A stretch of DNA of 6,041 bases from contig JASHVQ010000026.1 in assembly GCA_030044485.1 (NCBI GenBank), positions 1-6,041 on the forward strand, in the 5' to 3' direction. Both the position numbers and the translations under genes were made by a program. The stretch comes from Methylovirgula sp. (lineage in GTDB: Bacteria > Pseudomonadota > Alphaproteobacteria > Rhizobiales > Beijerinckiaceae). Below, in pieces: positions 1 to 5,852 of the stretch (position 1 is the stretch's first letter; each line of letters opens with the position of its first letter). The notes under the pieces were generated by a model. The model saw only the letters and a list, made by a program, of their open reading frames with translations, ran no database searches and was not told the DNA's origin.

Positions 1-91
1 AGCGGCCGTTGCCGTCCATGATGATGCCGACATGAATCGGGACTCGCCCGGGCCAGGCCCGGGGTTTCATCGCGGTGTTCGCCTCCATCAT
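1..91 (-). CDS. uppS: Undecaprenyl diphosphate synthase (UppS), N-terminal fragment
   Basis: This is the 5' end of a minus-strand gene that runs off the left edge. The visible N-terminus contains HVGIIMDGNGR, the substrate-binding signature of cis-prenyltransferases, with the Asp that coordinates Mg-diphosphate and the conserved Asn and Arg. UppS condenses isopentenyl diphosphate onto farnesyl diphosphate to make the C55 lipid carrier for peptidoglycan and other envelope polymers. It lies downstream of frr, as in many alphaproteobacteria, with a gap of about 165 bp. The start is ambiguous. The ATG at 91 has AAGGAA 9 nt upstream, while the in-frame ATG at 70 has GGAGG 11 nt upstream. The second gives a shorter leader before the signature, closer to typical family length. 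Only about 30 residues are visible, but the motif makes the identity secure. Confidence 0.92.
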   Translation of the reverse strand, partial: MMEANTAMKPRAWPGRVPIHVGIIMDGNGR

Positions 92-182
92 GGCCGCATT
101 TTCCTTGCCTCGGCACGCAAGCTCCCCGCCGGCTTGCCGGCCAACCCCAGCAGGAGCGGCGCGGCGCGCGAAGATGGCGAAT

Positions 183-211
183 GAAATTGCAATTGCATCT
201 CACGTTTTCAA
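183..211 (-). promoter_or_regulatory. AT-rich element upstream of uppS with a 10-bp palindrome; possible weak promoter
   Basis: The frr-uppS gap is GC-rich except for this island. It contains the perfect palindrome TGCAATTGCA (188-197), formed within a tandem AATTGC AATTGC (185-196). On the minus strand TTGAAA (211-206) resembles a -35 box, but the hexamer 17 nt downstream (AATTTC) is a poor -10. The site could be an operator or a weak uppS promoter. It may also be chance, and no regulator can be named. Confidence 0.22.
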
Positions 212-256
212 GCGGCGCGGCCGACGAAGAAGCGCCTTGCCTCCATGCCGGCGATC

Positions 257-817
257 CTACACCTGCATGATTTCCTTTTCTTTGGTCGCCAAGGCAAGAT
301 CGATCTCGGCAATATGATGATCGGTTGCCTTTTGCACTTCGGATTCATGGCGTTTTTCGTCGTCTTCGCTGATCCGCTTGTCCTTCAAAAGCCGCTTCAA
401 CGCATCCAGCCCGTCGCGGCGCACATGGCGCACGGCGACGCGCGCCTCCTCCGCATATTTGTGCGCGACCTTCACCATTTCCTTGCGCCGCTGCTCGTTG
501 AGTTCGGGAATGCGGATGCGCAAAACCTGCCCCTCGACGACCGGCGACAAGCCGAGATTGGCGTCGCGGATGGCCTTGTCGACGGCGCCGACCATCGACT
601 TATCCCAGACCTGAACCGAAAGCATGCGCGATTCCGGCACCGAAATCGTCGCAAGCTGGTTGATCGGCATGGATTGGCCATAGGCTTCGACGTGAACCGG
701 TTCGATCAAGCTGACCGAGGCGCGTCCCGTGCGCAGTCCGCCGAGTTCGTGGCGCAGCGATCCGATCGCGCCTTGCATGCGGCGTTTAAGGTCGGAAAGG
801 TCGAAAGCTTCGTTCAT
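257..817 (-). CDS. frr: Ribosome recycling factor
   Basis: The protein has 186 residues, the normal full length for Frr (about 185). After termination Frr acts with EF-G in the cytoplasm to split the 70S ribosome so it can be reused. Visible family features are the N-terminal helix [13 protein letters not shown] (residues 5-17), LRTGRAS (28-34), PINQLA (51-56) at the start of the beta-rich domain II, and VRHVRRD (129-135) in the long domain I helix, which carries the conserved arginines for 23S rRNA contact. The charged C-terminal helices (about 136-184) complete the three-helix bundle. The start is the conserved MNEAFDL, with AAGG a short distance upstream. It follows pyrH on the same strand after 206 bp and precedes uppS. 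The rather long gaps mean a single transcript is likely but not shown. Intact and ordinary. Confidence 0.98.
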   Translation of the reverse strand: MNEAFDLSDLKRRMQGAIGSLRHELGGLRTGRASVSLIEPVHVEAYGQSMPINQLATISVPESRMLSVQVWDKSMVGAVDKAIRDANLGLSPVVEGQVLRIRIPELNEQRRKEMVKVAHKYAEEARVAVRHVRRDGLDALKRLLKDKRISEDDEKRHESEVQKATDHHIAEIDLALATKEKEIMQV

Positions 818-923
818 CTTGAGCCTTGCTGGACCCTTCGGCGCCCCGCGGTCGCCGGCAAGATCGGCGAGAAGCGAGAACGGCAGCGCCGCCGAGAATG
901 GCCGGGATCGCCCCCGCCATCGG

Positions 924-950
924 CGCCCGATATCATCATAGAATCGGGCG
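924..950 (-). repeat. 8-bp perfect inverted repeat in the pyrH-frr gap
   Basis: CGCCCGAT (924-931) and ATCGGGCG (943-950) are perfect reverse complements with an 11-nt AT-rich loop. In a pyrH-frr transcript this would form a stable stem. No T-run follows on the minus strand, so it is not a standard intrinsic terminator. It could be an RNA processing or stabilising hairpin, or a protein-binding site. The rest of the 206-bp gap shows no credible gene. Confidence 0.5.
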
Positions 951-1023
951 ATTTGCTACGTGATTTCCAGCCTCTTGGGCTGCGGACCACGGCCGGACGG
1001 GGACGCACCCGGCATTAACGCTT

Positions 1024-1746
1024 TCAGGGCTCGACCAGCGTCGACTTGCCCTTGCCGATAAGCGCCGCCGAGATCGCGCCTGGCTCCTGGATCGAGAAGA
1101 CGACGACCGGTATGCGCGTCTCGCGGGCGAGCGCGAAGGCTGCTGTGTCCATGATGGCAAGATTCTTGGCGATGGCCTCGTCGTGAGTCAGGCGTTCGTA
1201 GCGCTTCGCTTTAGGATCGCGCTTCGGATCGGCGGAATAGACGCCATCGACCTGGGTGGCCTTCATGATGACGTCGCAGGAAAGTTCCGCGGCGCGCAGC
1301 GCCGCTCCCGTGTCGGTCGTGAAGAAAGGATTGCCGGTGCCGCCGGCCAGCACGACCACCCTGCCCTTGGCGAGATGATGCAGCGCCGCCTGACGCGAAT
1401 AGGGCTCGCAAAGCGCCGGAATGGGAATGGCCGAAAGAGCCCGCGCCGGCTGCCCCTGCTTCTCGATGGCATATTCGAGGGCCAGAGCGTTCATGACCGT
1501 CGCCAACATGCCGATGGAATCGGCGCGCGCCCGCTCGATGCCTTTCTCGGCGCCGGCGATGCCGCGGAAGAAATTCCCGCCGCCGACGACGACCGCGGTC
1601 TCGACCCCGAGCCTGGCGGCGCCGGCGAGATCGGCGGCAATCCGGTCGAGCGTCGCGGCGTCGAGCCCGTGGCTTGCGGGGCCCATCAAGGCTTCGCCGG
1701 AAAGCTTCACGACCACGCGGCGCCATTTGGGCACTGTCTCTTTCAT
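1024..1746 (-). CDS. pyrH: UMP kinase (uridylate kinase)
   Basis: The protein has 240 residues, full length for bacterial PyrH. It phosphorylates UMP to UDP with ATP in pyrimidine nucleotide synthesis and works as a cytoplasmic hexamer of the amino-acid-kinase fold. Visible motifs are KLSGEAL (14-20) at the phosphate-binding site, GGGNFFRG (55-62), RADSIGML (74-81), GGTGNPFFTTDTGAALRA (135-152) for UMP binding, and KATQVDGVYSADPK (162-175) in the nucleotide-binding half. Family members are commonly activated by GTP and inhibited by UTP; this is family knowledge, not visible here. The ribosome binding site is weak (a GGAC/GGGA stretch before ATG). In many relatives tsf lies directly upstream. 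Here the upstream neighbour is a divergent response-regulator gene, so pyrH presumably needs its own promoter in the 188-bp gap, where I see no strong sigma-70 match. Confidence 0.98.
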   Translation of the reverse strand: MKETVPKWRRVVVKLSGEALMGPASHGLDAATLDRIAADLAGAARLGVETAVVVGGGNFFRGIAGAEKGIERARADSIGMLATVMNALALEYAIEKQGQPARALSAIPIPALCEPYSRQAALHHLAKGRVVVLAGGTGNPFFTTDTGAALRAAELSCDVIMKATQVDGVYSADPKRDPKAKRYERLTHDEAIAKNLAIMDTAAFALARETRIPVVVFSIQEPGAISAALIGKGKSTLVEP

Positions 1747-1874
1747 GCGCTCATCCCGTCCAAGAGCCGGCCCCTGCGTTCTACCCGATAGCGGCGCACA
1801 TCCGAAGCCGAATTGCGGGATTTCACCAGGGTTTCGTCGTCCTCTAGCGGGCTTGGCGCTCGAGGAGAAAAGTT

Positions 1875-1893
1875 GCGCTTCCGCCGCAAGCGC
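1875..1893. repeat. Inverted repeat in the divergent pyrH/regulator gap (operator- or terminator-like)
   Basis: GCGCTT (1875-1880) and AAGCGC (1888-1893) are perfect reverse complements around a 7-nt loop. Read on the minus strand, the hairpin is followed by AACTTTTC, a short T-rich run that makes it weakly terminator-like for transcripts heading toward pyrH. On the plus strand it lies about 40 bp before the regulator start, where an operator would fit. The stem is short, so either reading is tentative. Confidence 0.3.
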
Positions 1894-1902
1894 GTCAAAA
1901 AG

Positions 1903-1919
1903 GGCCGGAAGCTTCGGCC
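1903..1919. repeat. Short inverted repeat just upstream of the response regulator start
   Basis: GGCC (1903-1906) and GGCC (1916-1919) flank GGAAGCTTC, which contains the palindrome GAAGCTTC. The near-symmetric unit ends 15 bp before the regulator ATG, so it lies in the 5' leader or at a binding site. It could be an autoregulatory site for a dimeric regulator or a leader hairpin. A chance palindrome in GC-rich DNA is also possible. Confidence 0.28.
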
Positions 1920-1934
1920 GCGCAGAGATGACAC

Positions 1935-2579
1935 ATGGGCGAGCGCCTCAAAATCCTGATGATCGAGGACCATCCGATCGTGCGCGACGGTTGCCGGCTG
2001 ATCTTCGACCGCCGTTCCGATTTCGCACTGATCGAAGCAAGTTCCGCTGGGGAAGGAGCCGCGGCCAATCGTGAGTCGCGGCCCGACATCATCGTCCTCG
2101 ACCTCGGACTGCGCGACGGCAACGGATTTGACATGATCCCCGGCCTGCTGGCCGACAACCAGGCGGCGCGGATCATCATCTTCAGCATGAACGAGACGGC
2201 GCGTTTCGTGCGCCGCGCCCTCGACATGGGGGCGCGCGGCTACATTACCAAGAACGACGATCCGAACACGATTCTTGCGGCGATCGATAAAGTGCGCGGC
2301 GGCGGAATCTACCTCGGGCAGTCCGTCGCCCAAGCTCTGGCGCTTGCCAATCTTGAGCCCGCCTCCGATCCGCTGCGCGAATTGAGCAGCCGCGAGAAGC
2401 AGGTCGTCGCCTTGCTCGGCGAGGGCAAAAGCCTCGCCGAAATCGCCAGCGGTCTCGACATTGGTTACAAGACCGTCGCCAATATCGTCGCCGCGATCAA
2501 ACAGAAGCTCGGAATTGCAACGAGCGTCGCGCTGATCAAATTCGCGGTCGAGGCGAATGCGCGAGATCGCCACGCCTGA
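1935..2579 (+). CDS. NarL/FixJ-family response regulator (receiver + LuxR-type HTH), orphan
   Basis: The 214-residue protein has the standard two-domain layout of a phosphorylation-controlled DNA-binding regulator. The receiver domain (about 5-122) has the acidic pair E11-D12, phospho-acceptor D56 in IIVLDLGLRDGNGF, the switch residue S84 (IIFSMNE) and the conserved K106 (GYITK). All catalytic positions are present, so phosphorylation is expected. The LuxR-type helix-turn-helix (about 148-207) begins LSSREKQVVALLGEGKS and has the recognition segment YKTVANIVAAIKQKLG (178-193). It probably dimerises on DNA when phosphorylated. No histidine kinase gene is in the window, so the signal and partner are unknown. 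The start is preceded by a weak AGAG ribosome site 7 nt upstream. It diverges from pyrH and is 181 bp upstream of the TonB-dependent receptor gene, a plausible but unproven target. Homologues should be checked before giving a specific name. Confidence 0.93.
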   Translation: MGERLKILMIEDHPIVRDGCRLIFDRRSDFALIEASSAGEGAAANRESRPDIIVLDLGLRDGNGFDMIPGLLADNQAARIIIFSMNETARFVRRALDMGARGYITKNDDPNTILAAIDKVRGGGIYLGQSVAQALALANLEPASDPLRELSSREKQVVALLGEGKSLAEIASGLDIGYKTVANIVAAIKQKLGIATSVALIKFAVEANARDRHA

Positions 2580-2633
2580 GGATCAAAGTCATAGGCCGGG
2601 CATCGAACGGCGGCAAAGCCTCGGGAACTTTTC
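2575..2633 (+). terminator. Possible weak terminator after the response regulator
   Basis: CCTGAGG (2575-2581, overlapping the stop codon) can pair with CCTCGGG (2619-2625) through seven pairs, one of them G-U. CTTTTCT (2628-2633 and flanking) follows. The loop is long, about 37 nt, though GCCG and CGGC inside it could form a second stem. This is weaker than a typical intrinsic terminator, so read-through into the receptor gene remains possible. Confidence 0.22.
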
Positions 2634-2696
2634 TATTACGCGCGATGGAATTTTCCGAAACCCTAGAGATTTCTTCGACCTATTGCATCGCTGCAC

Positions 2697-2725
2697 TTGA
2701 ATCGACTCTTCGCCTAGCCTACGAA
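2697..2725 (+). promoter_or_regulatory. Possible sigma-70-type promoter for the TonB-dependent receptor
   Basis: TTGAAT (2697-2702) and TACGAA (2720-2725) are separated by exactly 17 bp in a locally less GC-rich stretch, about 35 bp before the receptor start. The first matches TTGACA at four positions and the second matches TATAAT at about three, so an activator would probably be needed. The adjacent response regulator is a candidate. No Fur-box-like palindrome stands out by eye in the 181-bp gap. Confidence 0.3.
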
Positions 2726-2750
2726 TCTGACCGTCACGATCATACGCTTC

Positions 2751-2758
2751 GGGGGGAG
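2751..2758 (+). promoter_or_regulatory. Purine-rich ribosome site unusually close to the receptor ATG
   Basis: GGGGGGAG ends only 2 nt before the ATG at 2761, closer than the usual 5-9 nt. If the 5' part of the G-run pairs with 16S rRNA the spacing becomes more normal. No in-frame alternative ATG, GTG or TTG lies between here and the signal-peptide core, so the ATG at 2761 is kept as the start. Confidence 0.45.
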
Positions 2759-2760
2759 CC

Positions 2761-5238
2761 ATGTTCGTCGGGGGCCGTCCGCAGAGCGCTTCAGTCATAC
2801 TGGCCGGCGCTTGCCTCTTTCTTCTCTCAGCCCAGCAGGGCATGGCGCAAAGCGCCTCCGCCAGCGAGGCGCTGCCTACCGTCGAAGTCGTCGCCACCGC
2901 GCCGCTCGGCGCGGGCGCCAGCGCCTTGGACGTTCCGAGCGAAACGCAGAGCATCTCAGGCGAGGAAATCGAGAACTTGAGACAGACCACGCTGCAGGAC
3001 GCTCTGGCGCGTCAGACGCCGGGCGTCTCGGTCACCGATGAAATTGGCAGCCCGCTTTCGGAATCCGTCGATTTCCGCGGCGAGACCGCCTCGGCGGTTC
3101 CCGGCACGCCGGAAGGCCTTTCCGTCTACATGAATGGCGTGCGCATCAACGAAGCCTATGGCGATGTCGTCAATTGGGATCTCATTCCGCCGTCTGCGAT
3201 TGACAACGCGTCGATCGTTACCGGAAATCCGGTCTTCGGCCTCAACGCGCTGGCCGGCGCGGTCGTTATGAACATGAAGAACGGCTTCACCTGGCAAGGC
3301 ACCGAGATCAATCTCCAAGGAGGATCGGATTTCACCGCCCAAGGTTATGCCGAATACGGCATCCGCAAAGGCAATTGGGCCTATTATGTCGACCTCGACG
3401 GCATTCGCACCAACGGCTATCGCTATTACGGCCAATCGGACGCCACGCGCGGCTATGCCGATGTCGGCTATCAGGCCGAGGGCAACGAGGTCCACCTTGC
3501 CATGACCGGGGGCGCCGACGGCCTCGGCGTTGCCGGCACGACGCCGCTGCAACTCGTCGATCTCGATCCCTGGGCCGTCTTCACGACTCCGCAGACGACC
3601 GACTCGACGGCCGAGATGGTCACGCTTTCGGACGAATCGCACATCACCCCGACGCTGACCTTCAACGGCAACACCTATTTCCGCAGCTACGCGCAGGCGC
3701 ATGTCGACGGCAACGTCAGCGATTTCTATTCGTGCGGCACCGACTCGCCTGAGCCACAATATGTATGCAACAGCAACGATCTGCCCGCCATAACTCCTGT
3801 CGACGGAATGCCGCCCGGTTCCGGCACGACCCCGCTTCCTGATCCGCTTTTCGGATCCGGGGCCACGCCCGGCCAACCATTGGGCGAAATCGACTACAAT
3901 TGGACACGGACCTACAGCGCCGGCGGCACGGTGCAGTTGACCGACACCGACAAAATCTTTGACCACAACAACACGATCACCGCCGGCGCCAGCCTCGATC
4001 ATGGCTGGACGCATTTCGGCGGCGCCAGCACTTTGGCTACCTTGCCGGCGGATTTCGTCGTCCCGACCAGCGACGAATATATCGACGAGCCGGCCTATGA
4101 CGTTTCGCCCGTCAGTCTCGAAGCGCAGAATACCTATGTTGGCGTCTATGTGCTCGATACTTTCGACGTCACGGACAGGCTAAGCCTTCATGCCGGCGCC
4201 CGCTTCAACGACGCGCAAATCAGTCTGACCAACGTGCTCGGCGGCCCTCAGGCGGCAGTATCTCAGGCCTTCGGTACGTACTCGCTTCTGAATGCGAGCC
4301 AGAATTTCGACCGGGTCAACCCTGTCGTCGGTGCGACCTTCAAGATCACGCCGGATATCGCCGTCTATGCCAGCTATTCAGAAGCCAATCGCGCGCCCAC
4401 ACCGCTTGAACTCGGCTGTTCGAGCCCGACGACTCCCTGCATGATCGACAATTTCCTGGTCGCCGATCCGCCGTTGAAGCAGGTGGTCGCGCGGACCGTC
4501 GAGGCGGGCTTCAAGGGCAACAACAATATCTCCTGGGCGTTCGCGCCCGGAACGCTCACCTGGAGCGCGAGCTTCTATCGAACCGAGAATCAGGACGATA
4601 TTTATCCCGTGAATAGCCCGGAGGTCATCGGTTTTGGGTATTACACCAACGCCGGAGACACGTTGCGTCAGGGCGTCGATGTCGGCGCGAGCTATACGAC
4701 CGAGAGATGGGACGCCTACGCCAGTTATTCCTACATCCAGGCGATTTTCCTGACGCCCGTTCAGCTTGTGTCGTCAAGCAACCCGAACGCCAATTGTCTT
4801 GGCCCCGGGTCAGGAGTTGAATGCGTCGAGCCCGGCGACAATATTCCCGGCATTCCAAACCACAAAATCAAGATCGGTTTCGACTACGAAGTTCTGCCGC
4901 ACTGGAAGATTGGCGCCGACGTCGTCTATCGCTCGAGTCAATATTATTTCGGCGACGAGATCAATTCGCTGCCGCAGATCCCGGGCTATGCGACGGTCAA
5001 TCTGCGCACCTCCTATCAGATCACCAAGAACGTTCAGATCTACGGCTTGATCAACAATGCGCTCGATTATCGCGGCGCGACCTATGGCACACTGTACCCA
5101 GTTGGCTCGACTCAAAACCAGCTCAATGGCGCAGCCCCCGGCGTATGCGACGCGGGCCTCTTCTGCTCCGCTGACCCGCGTTCCATCACGATCGCTCCGC
5201 CGCTCGAAGCCTTTATCGGCCTCAAGGTCGATCTCTAG
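2761..5238 (+). CDS. TonB-dependent outer-membrane receptor, substrate unknown
   Basis: The 825-residue protein has the architecture of an outer-membrane receptor that imports a scarce ligand using TonB-ExbB-ExbD energy. A signal peptide is visible: a short N-region with R6, a hydrophobic core at about 11-23 and probable cleavage after GMA (27-29). A TonB-box-like segment, LPTVEVVAT, is at about 39-45. The plug domain (about 52-170) contains LQDALARQTPGVSV, DFRGETAS, GLSVYMNGVRINEAYGDVVNWD and GNPVFGLNALAGAVV. The remainder is a beta-barrel with alternating aromatic strands (for example YYVDLDGIRTNGYRYYG), the conserved RAPTPLELG and ADPPLKQVVARTVEAGFKG, and a C-terminal strand ending FIGLKVDL. 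Eight mature cysteines form four close pairs (325/336, 553/560, 679/688, 796/802), probably loop disulfides. Iron-siderophore, cobalamin, copper or lanthanide ligands are all conceivable; nothing in the window decides. The protein ends in Leu rather than the common terminal aromatic residue. Confidence 0.94.
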   Translation: MFVGGRPQSASVILAGACLFLLSAQQGMAQSASASEALPTVEVVATAPLGAGASALDVPSETQSISGEEIENLRQTTLQDALARQTPGVSVTDEIGSPLSESVDFRGETASAVPGTPEGLSVYMNGVRINEAYGDVVNWDLIPPSAIDNASIVTGNPVFGLNALAGAVVMNMKNGFTWQGTEINLQGGSDFTAQGYAEYGIRKGNWAYYVDLDGIRTNGYRYYGQSDATRGYADVGYQAEGNEVHLAMTGGADGLGVAGTTPLQLVDLDPWAVFTTPQTTDSTAEMVTLSDESHITPTLTFNGNTYFRSYAQAHVDGNVSDFYSCGTDSPEPQYVCNSNDLPAITPVDGMPPGSGTTPLPDPLFGSGATPGQPLGEIDYNWTRTYSAGGTVQLTDTDKIFDHNNTITAGASLDHGWTHFGGASTLATLPADFVVPTSDEYIDEPAYDVSPVSLEAQNTYVGVYVLDTFDVTDRLSLHAGARFNDAQISLTNVLGGPQAAVSQAFGTYSLLNASQNFDRVNPVVGATFKITPDIAVYASYSEANRAPTPLELGCSSPTTPCMIDNFLVADPPLKQVVARTVEAGFKGNNNISWAFAPGTLTWSASFYRTENQDDIYPVNSPEVIGFGYYTNAGDTLRQGVDVGASYTTERWDAYASYSYIQAIFLTPVQLVSSSNPNANCLGPGSGVECVEPGDNIPGIPNHKIKIGFDYEVLPHWKIGADVVYRSSQYYFGDEINSLPQIPGYATVNLRTSYQITKNVQIYGLINNALDYRGATYGTLYPVGSTQNQLNGAAPGVCDAGLFCSADPRSITIAPPLEAFIGLKVDL

Positions 5239-5311
5239 ATCCGCGGGCTGAATCAATGGCGCTGAGCTGCTAGAGTTCGCGGCCGCGCCATGCGGCTGCG
5301 GTTCGGCGTCC

Positions 5312-5833
5312 ATGATCTTCTTCACCAGCGACACGCATTTCGGCGATGCGCCGCGCATTCGTATCGATCACCGCCCCTTCAAATCGATCGCCGCGCATGA
5401 CAAGGCATTGATCCAACGCTGGAACGCGGCGGTCGGCTTAAGCGACGAGATCTATCATCTCGGCGACTTCACCGCGTCTAAGGATCCGACGCACGCGAGC
5501 GAACTCCTGGCGGCGCTCAACGGACGCAAACACCTGCTGATCGGCAACAACGACCCGCCGACAACCGTCGACGACAAAGGCTGGGCGAGCGTCGCCCATT
5601 ATGCCGAGATAGAGGTCGAGGGCCGATTACTGATCCTCTGCCACTACCCGTTCCGCACCTGGCGCGACATGGGCAAGGGCGCGATCGACCTGCACGGCCA
5701 TTCGCACGGGCGGCTCAAGGAGGAGACGCGCCAATATGACGTCGGAGTCGATGTGTTCGATTATCGGCCGGTGACGCTGGCGACGATTTTGGCAAGCCGC
5801 GGGCGCAGGCGTGGGGCGAGGGCCGACCCATGA
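5312..5833 (+). CDS. Small calcineurin-like metallophosphoesterase
   Basis: The 173-residue, single-domain protein has the ordered metal-binding motifs of the calcineurin-like phosphoesterase superfamily: SDTHFGD (D7, H9), HLGDF (D52), GNND (N79, D81), CHYPF (H111) and HGHSHG (H130, H132). These residues bind a dinuclear metal centre that hydrolyses phosphomono- or phosphodiesters. The superfamily includes nucleases, cyclic-nucleotide phosphodiesterases and nucleotide hydrolases, so the substrate cannot be named. The usual GNHD histidine is Asn (N80), a variant I believe also occurs in small members of this group. No signal peptide is seen, so it is probably cytoplasmic. The C-terminus is Arg-rich (SRGRRRGARADP). 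The start has no clear ribosome site, but the domain begins immediately at MIFFTSDTHFGD. It lies 73 bp after the receptor gene on the same strand and may share its transcript. It converges on tsf. Confidence 0.92.
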   Translation: MIFFTSDTHFGDAPRIRIDHRPFKSIAAHDKALIQRWNAAVGLSDEIYHLGDFTASKDPTHASELLAALNGRKHLLIGNNDPPTTVDDKGWASVAHYAEIEVEGRLLILCHYPFRTWRDMGKGAIDLHGHSHGRLKEETRQYDVGVDVFDYRPVTLATILASRGRRRGARADP

Positions 5834-5852
5834 AGGTTGCCGGCATAGTCAG

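Noticed and set aside
935..963. TATGAT on the minus strand in the pyrH-frr gap as a possible frr promoter -10.
   Set aside because: The hexamer at the right -35 distance (TCACGT) is a poor match, and TATGAT lies in the loop of the inverted repeat.
245..1018. A 257-codon plus-strand open frame covering frr.
   Set aside because: It is the antisense shadow of a complete, conserved frr, and its product has no recognisable domain.
1743..2573. A 276-codon minus-strand open frame opposite the response regulator, whose stop overlaps the pyrH ATG (ATGA), mimicking translational coupling.
   Set aside because: The plus strand encodes a fully recognisable receiver-HTH protein through most of this stretch. 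The minus-strand product shows no recognisable domain, and long antisense frames are common in GC-rich genes.
2624..2650. GGAAC upstream of the receptor as a possible EcfG-type general stress promoter.
   Set aside because: No CGTT-like -10 element lies 16-17 nt downstream of GGAAC.
2645..2980. A 111-codon plus-strand frame starting in the gap before the receptor and overlapping it out of frame.
   Set aside because: It has no clear ribosome site and no recognisable motif, and its second half is just another frame of the receptor signal-peptide region.
2956..4014. A 352-codon minus-strand open frame opposite the TonB-dependent receptor.
   Set aside because: It is low-complexity, rich in Ile/Val/Ala/Arg/Gly, as expected from the complement of a GC-rich gene. 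The receptor on the plus strand has signal peptide, plug and barrel motifs throughout.
5277..5296. CGCGGCCGCG palindrome and GCCGC/GCGGC hairpin before the metallophosphoesterase start.
   Set aside because: The arms are 5 bp of pure G/C in very GC-rich DNA with no T-run after them, so chance explains them.
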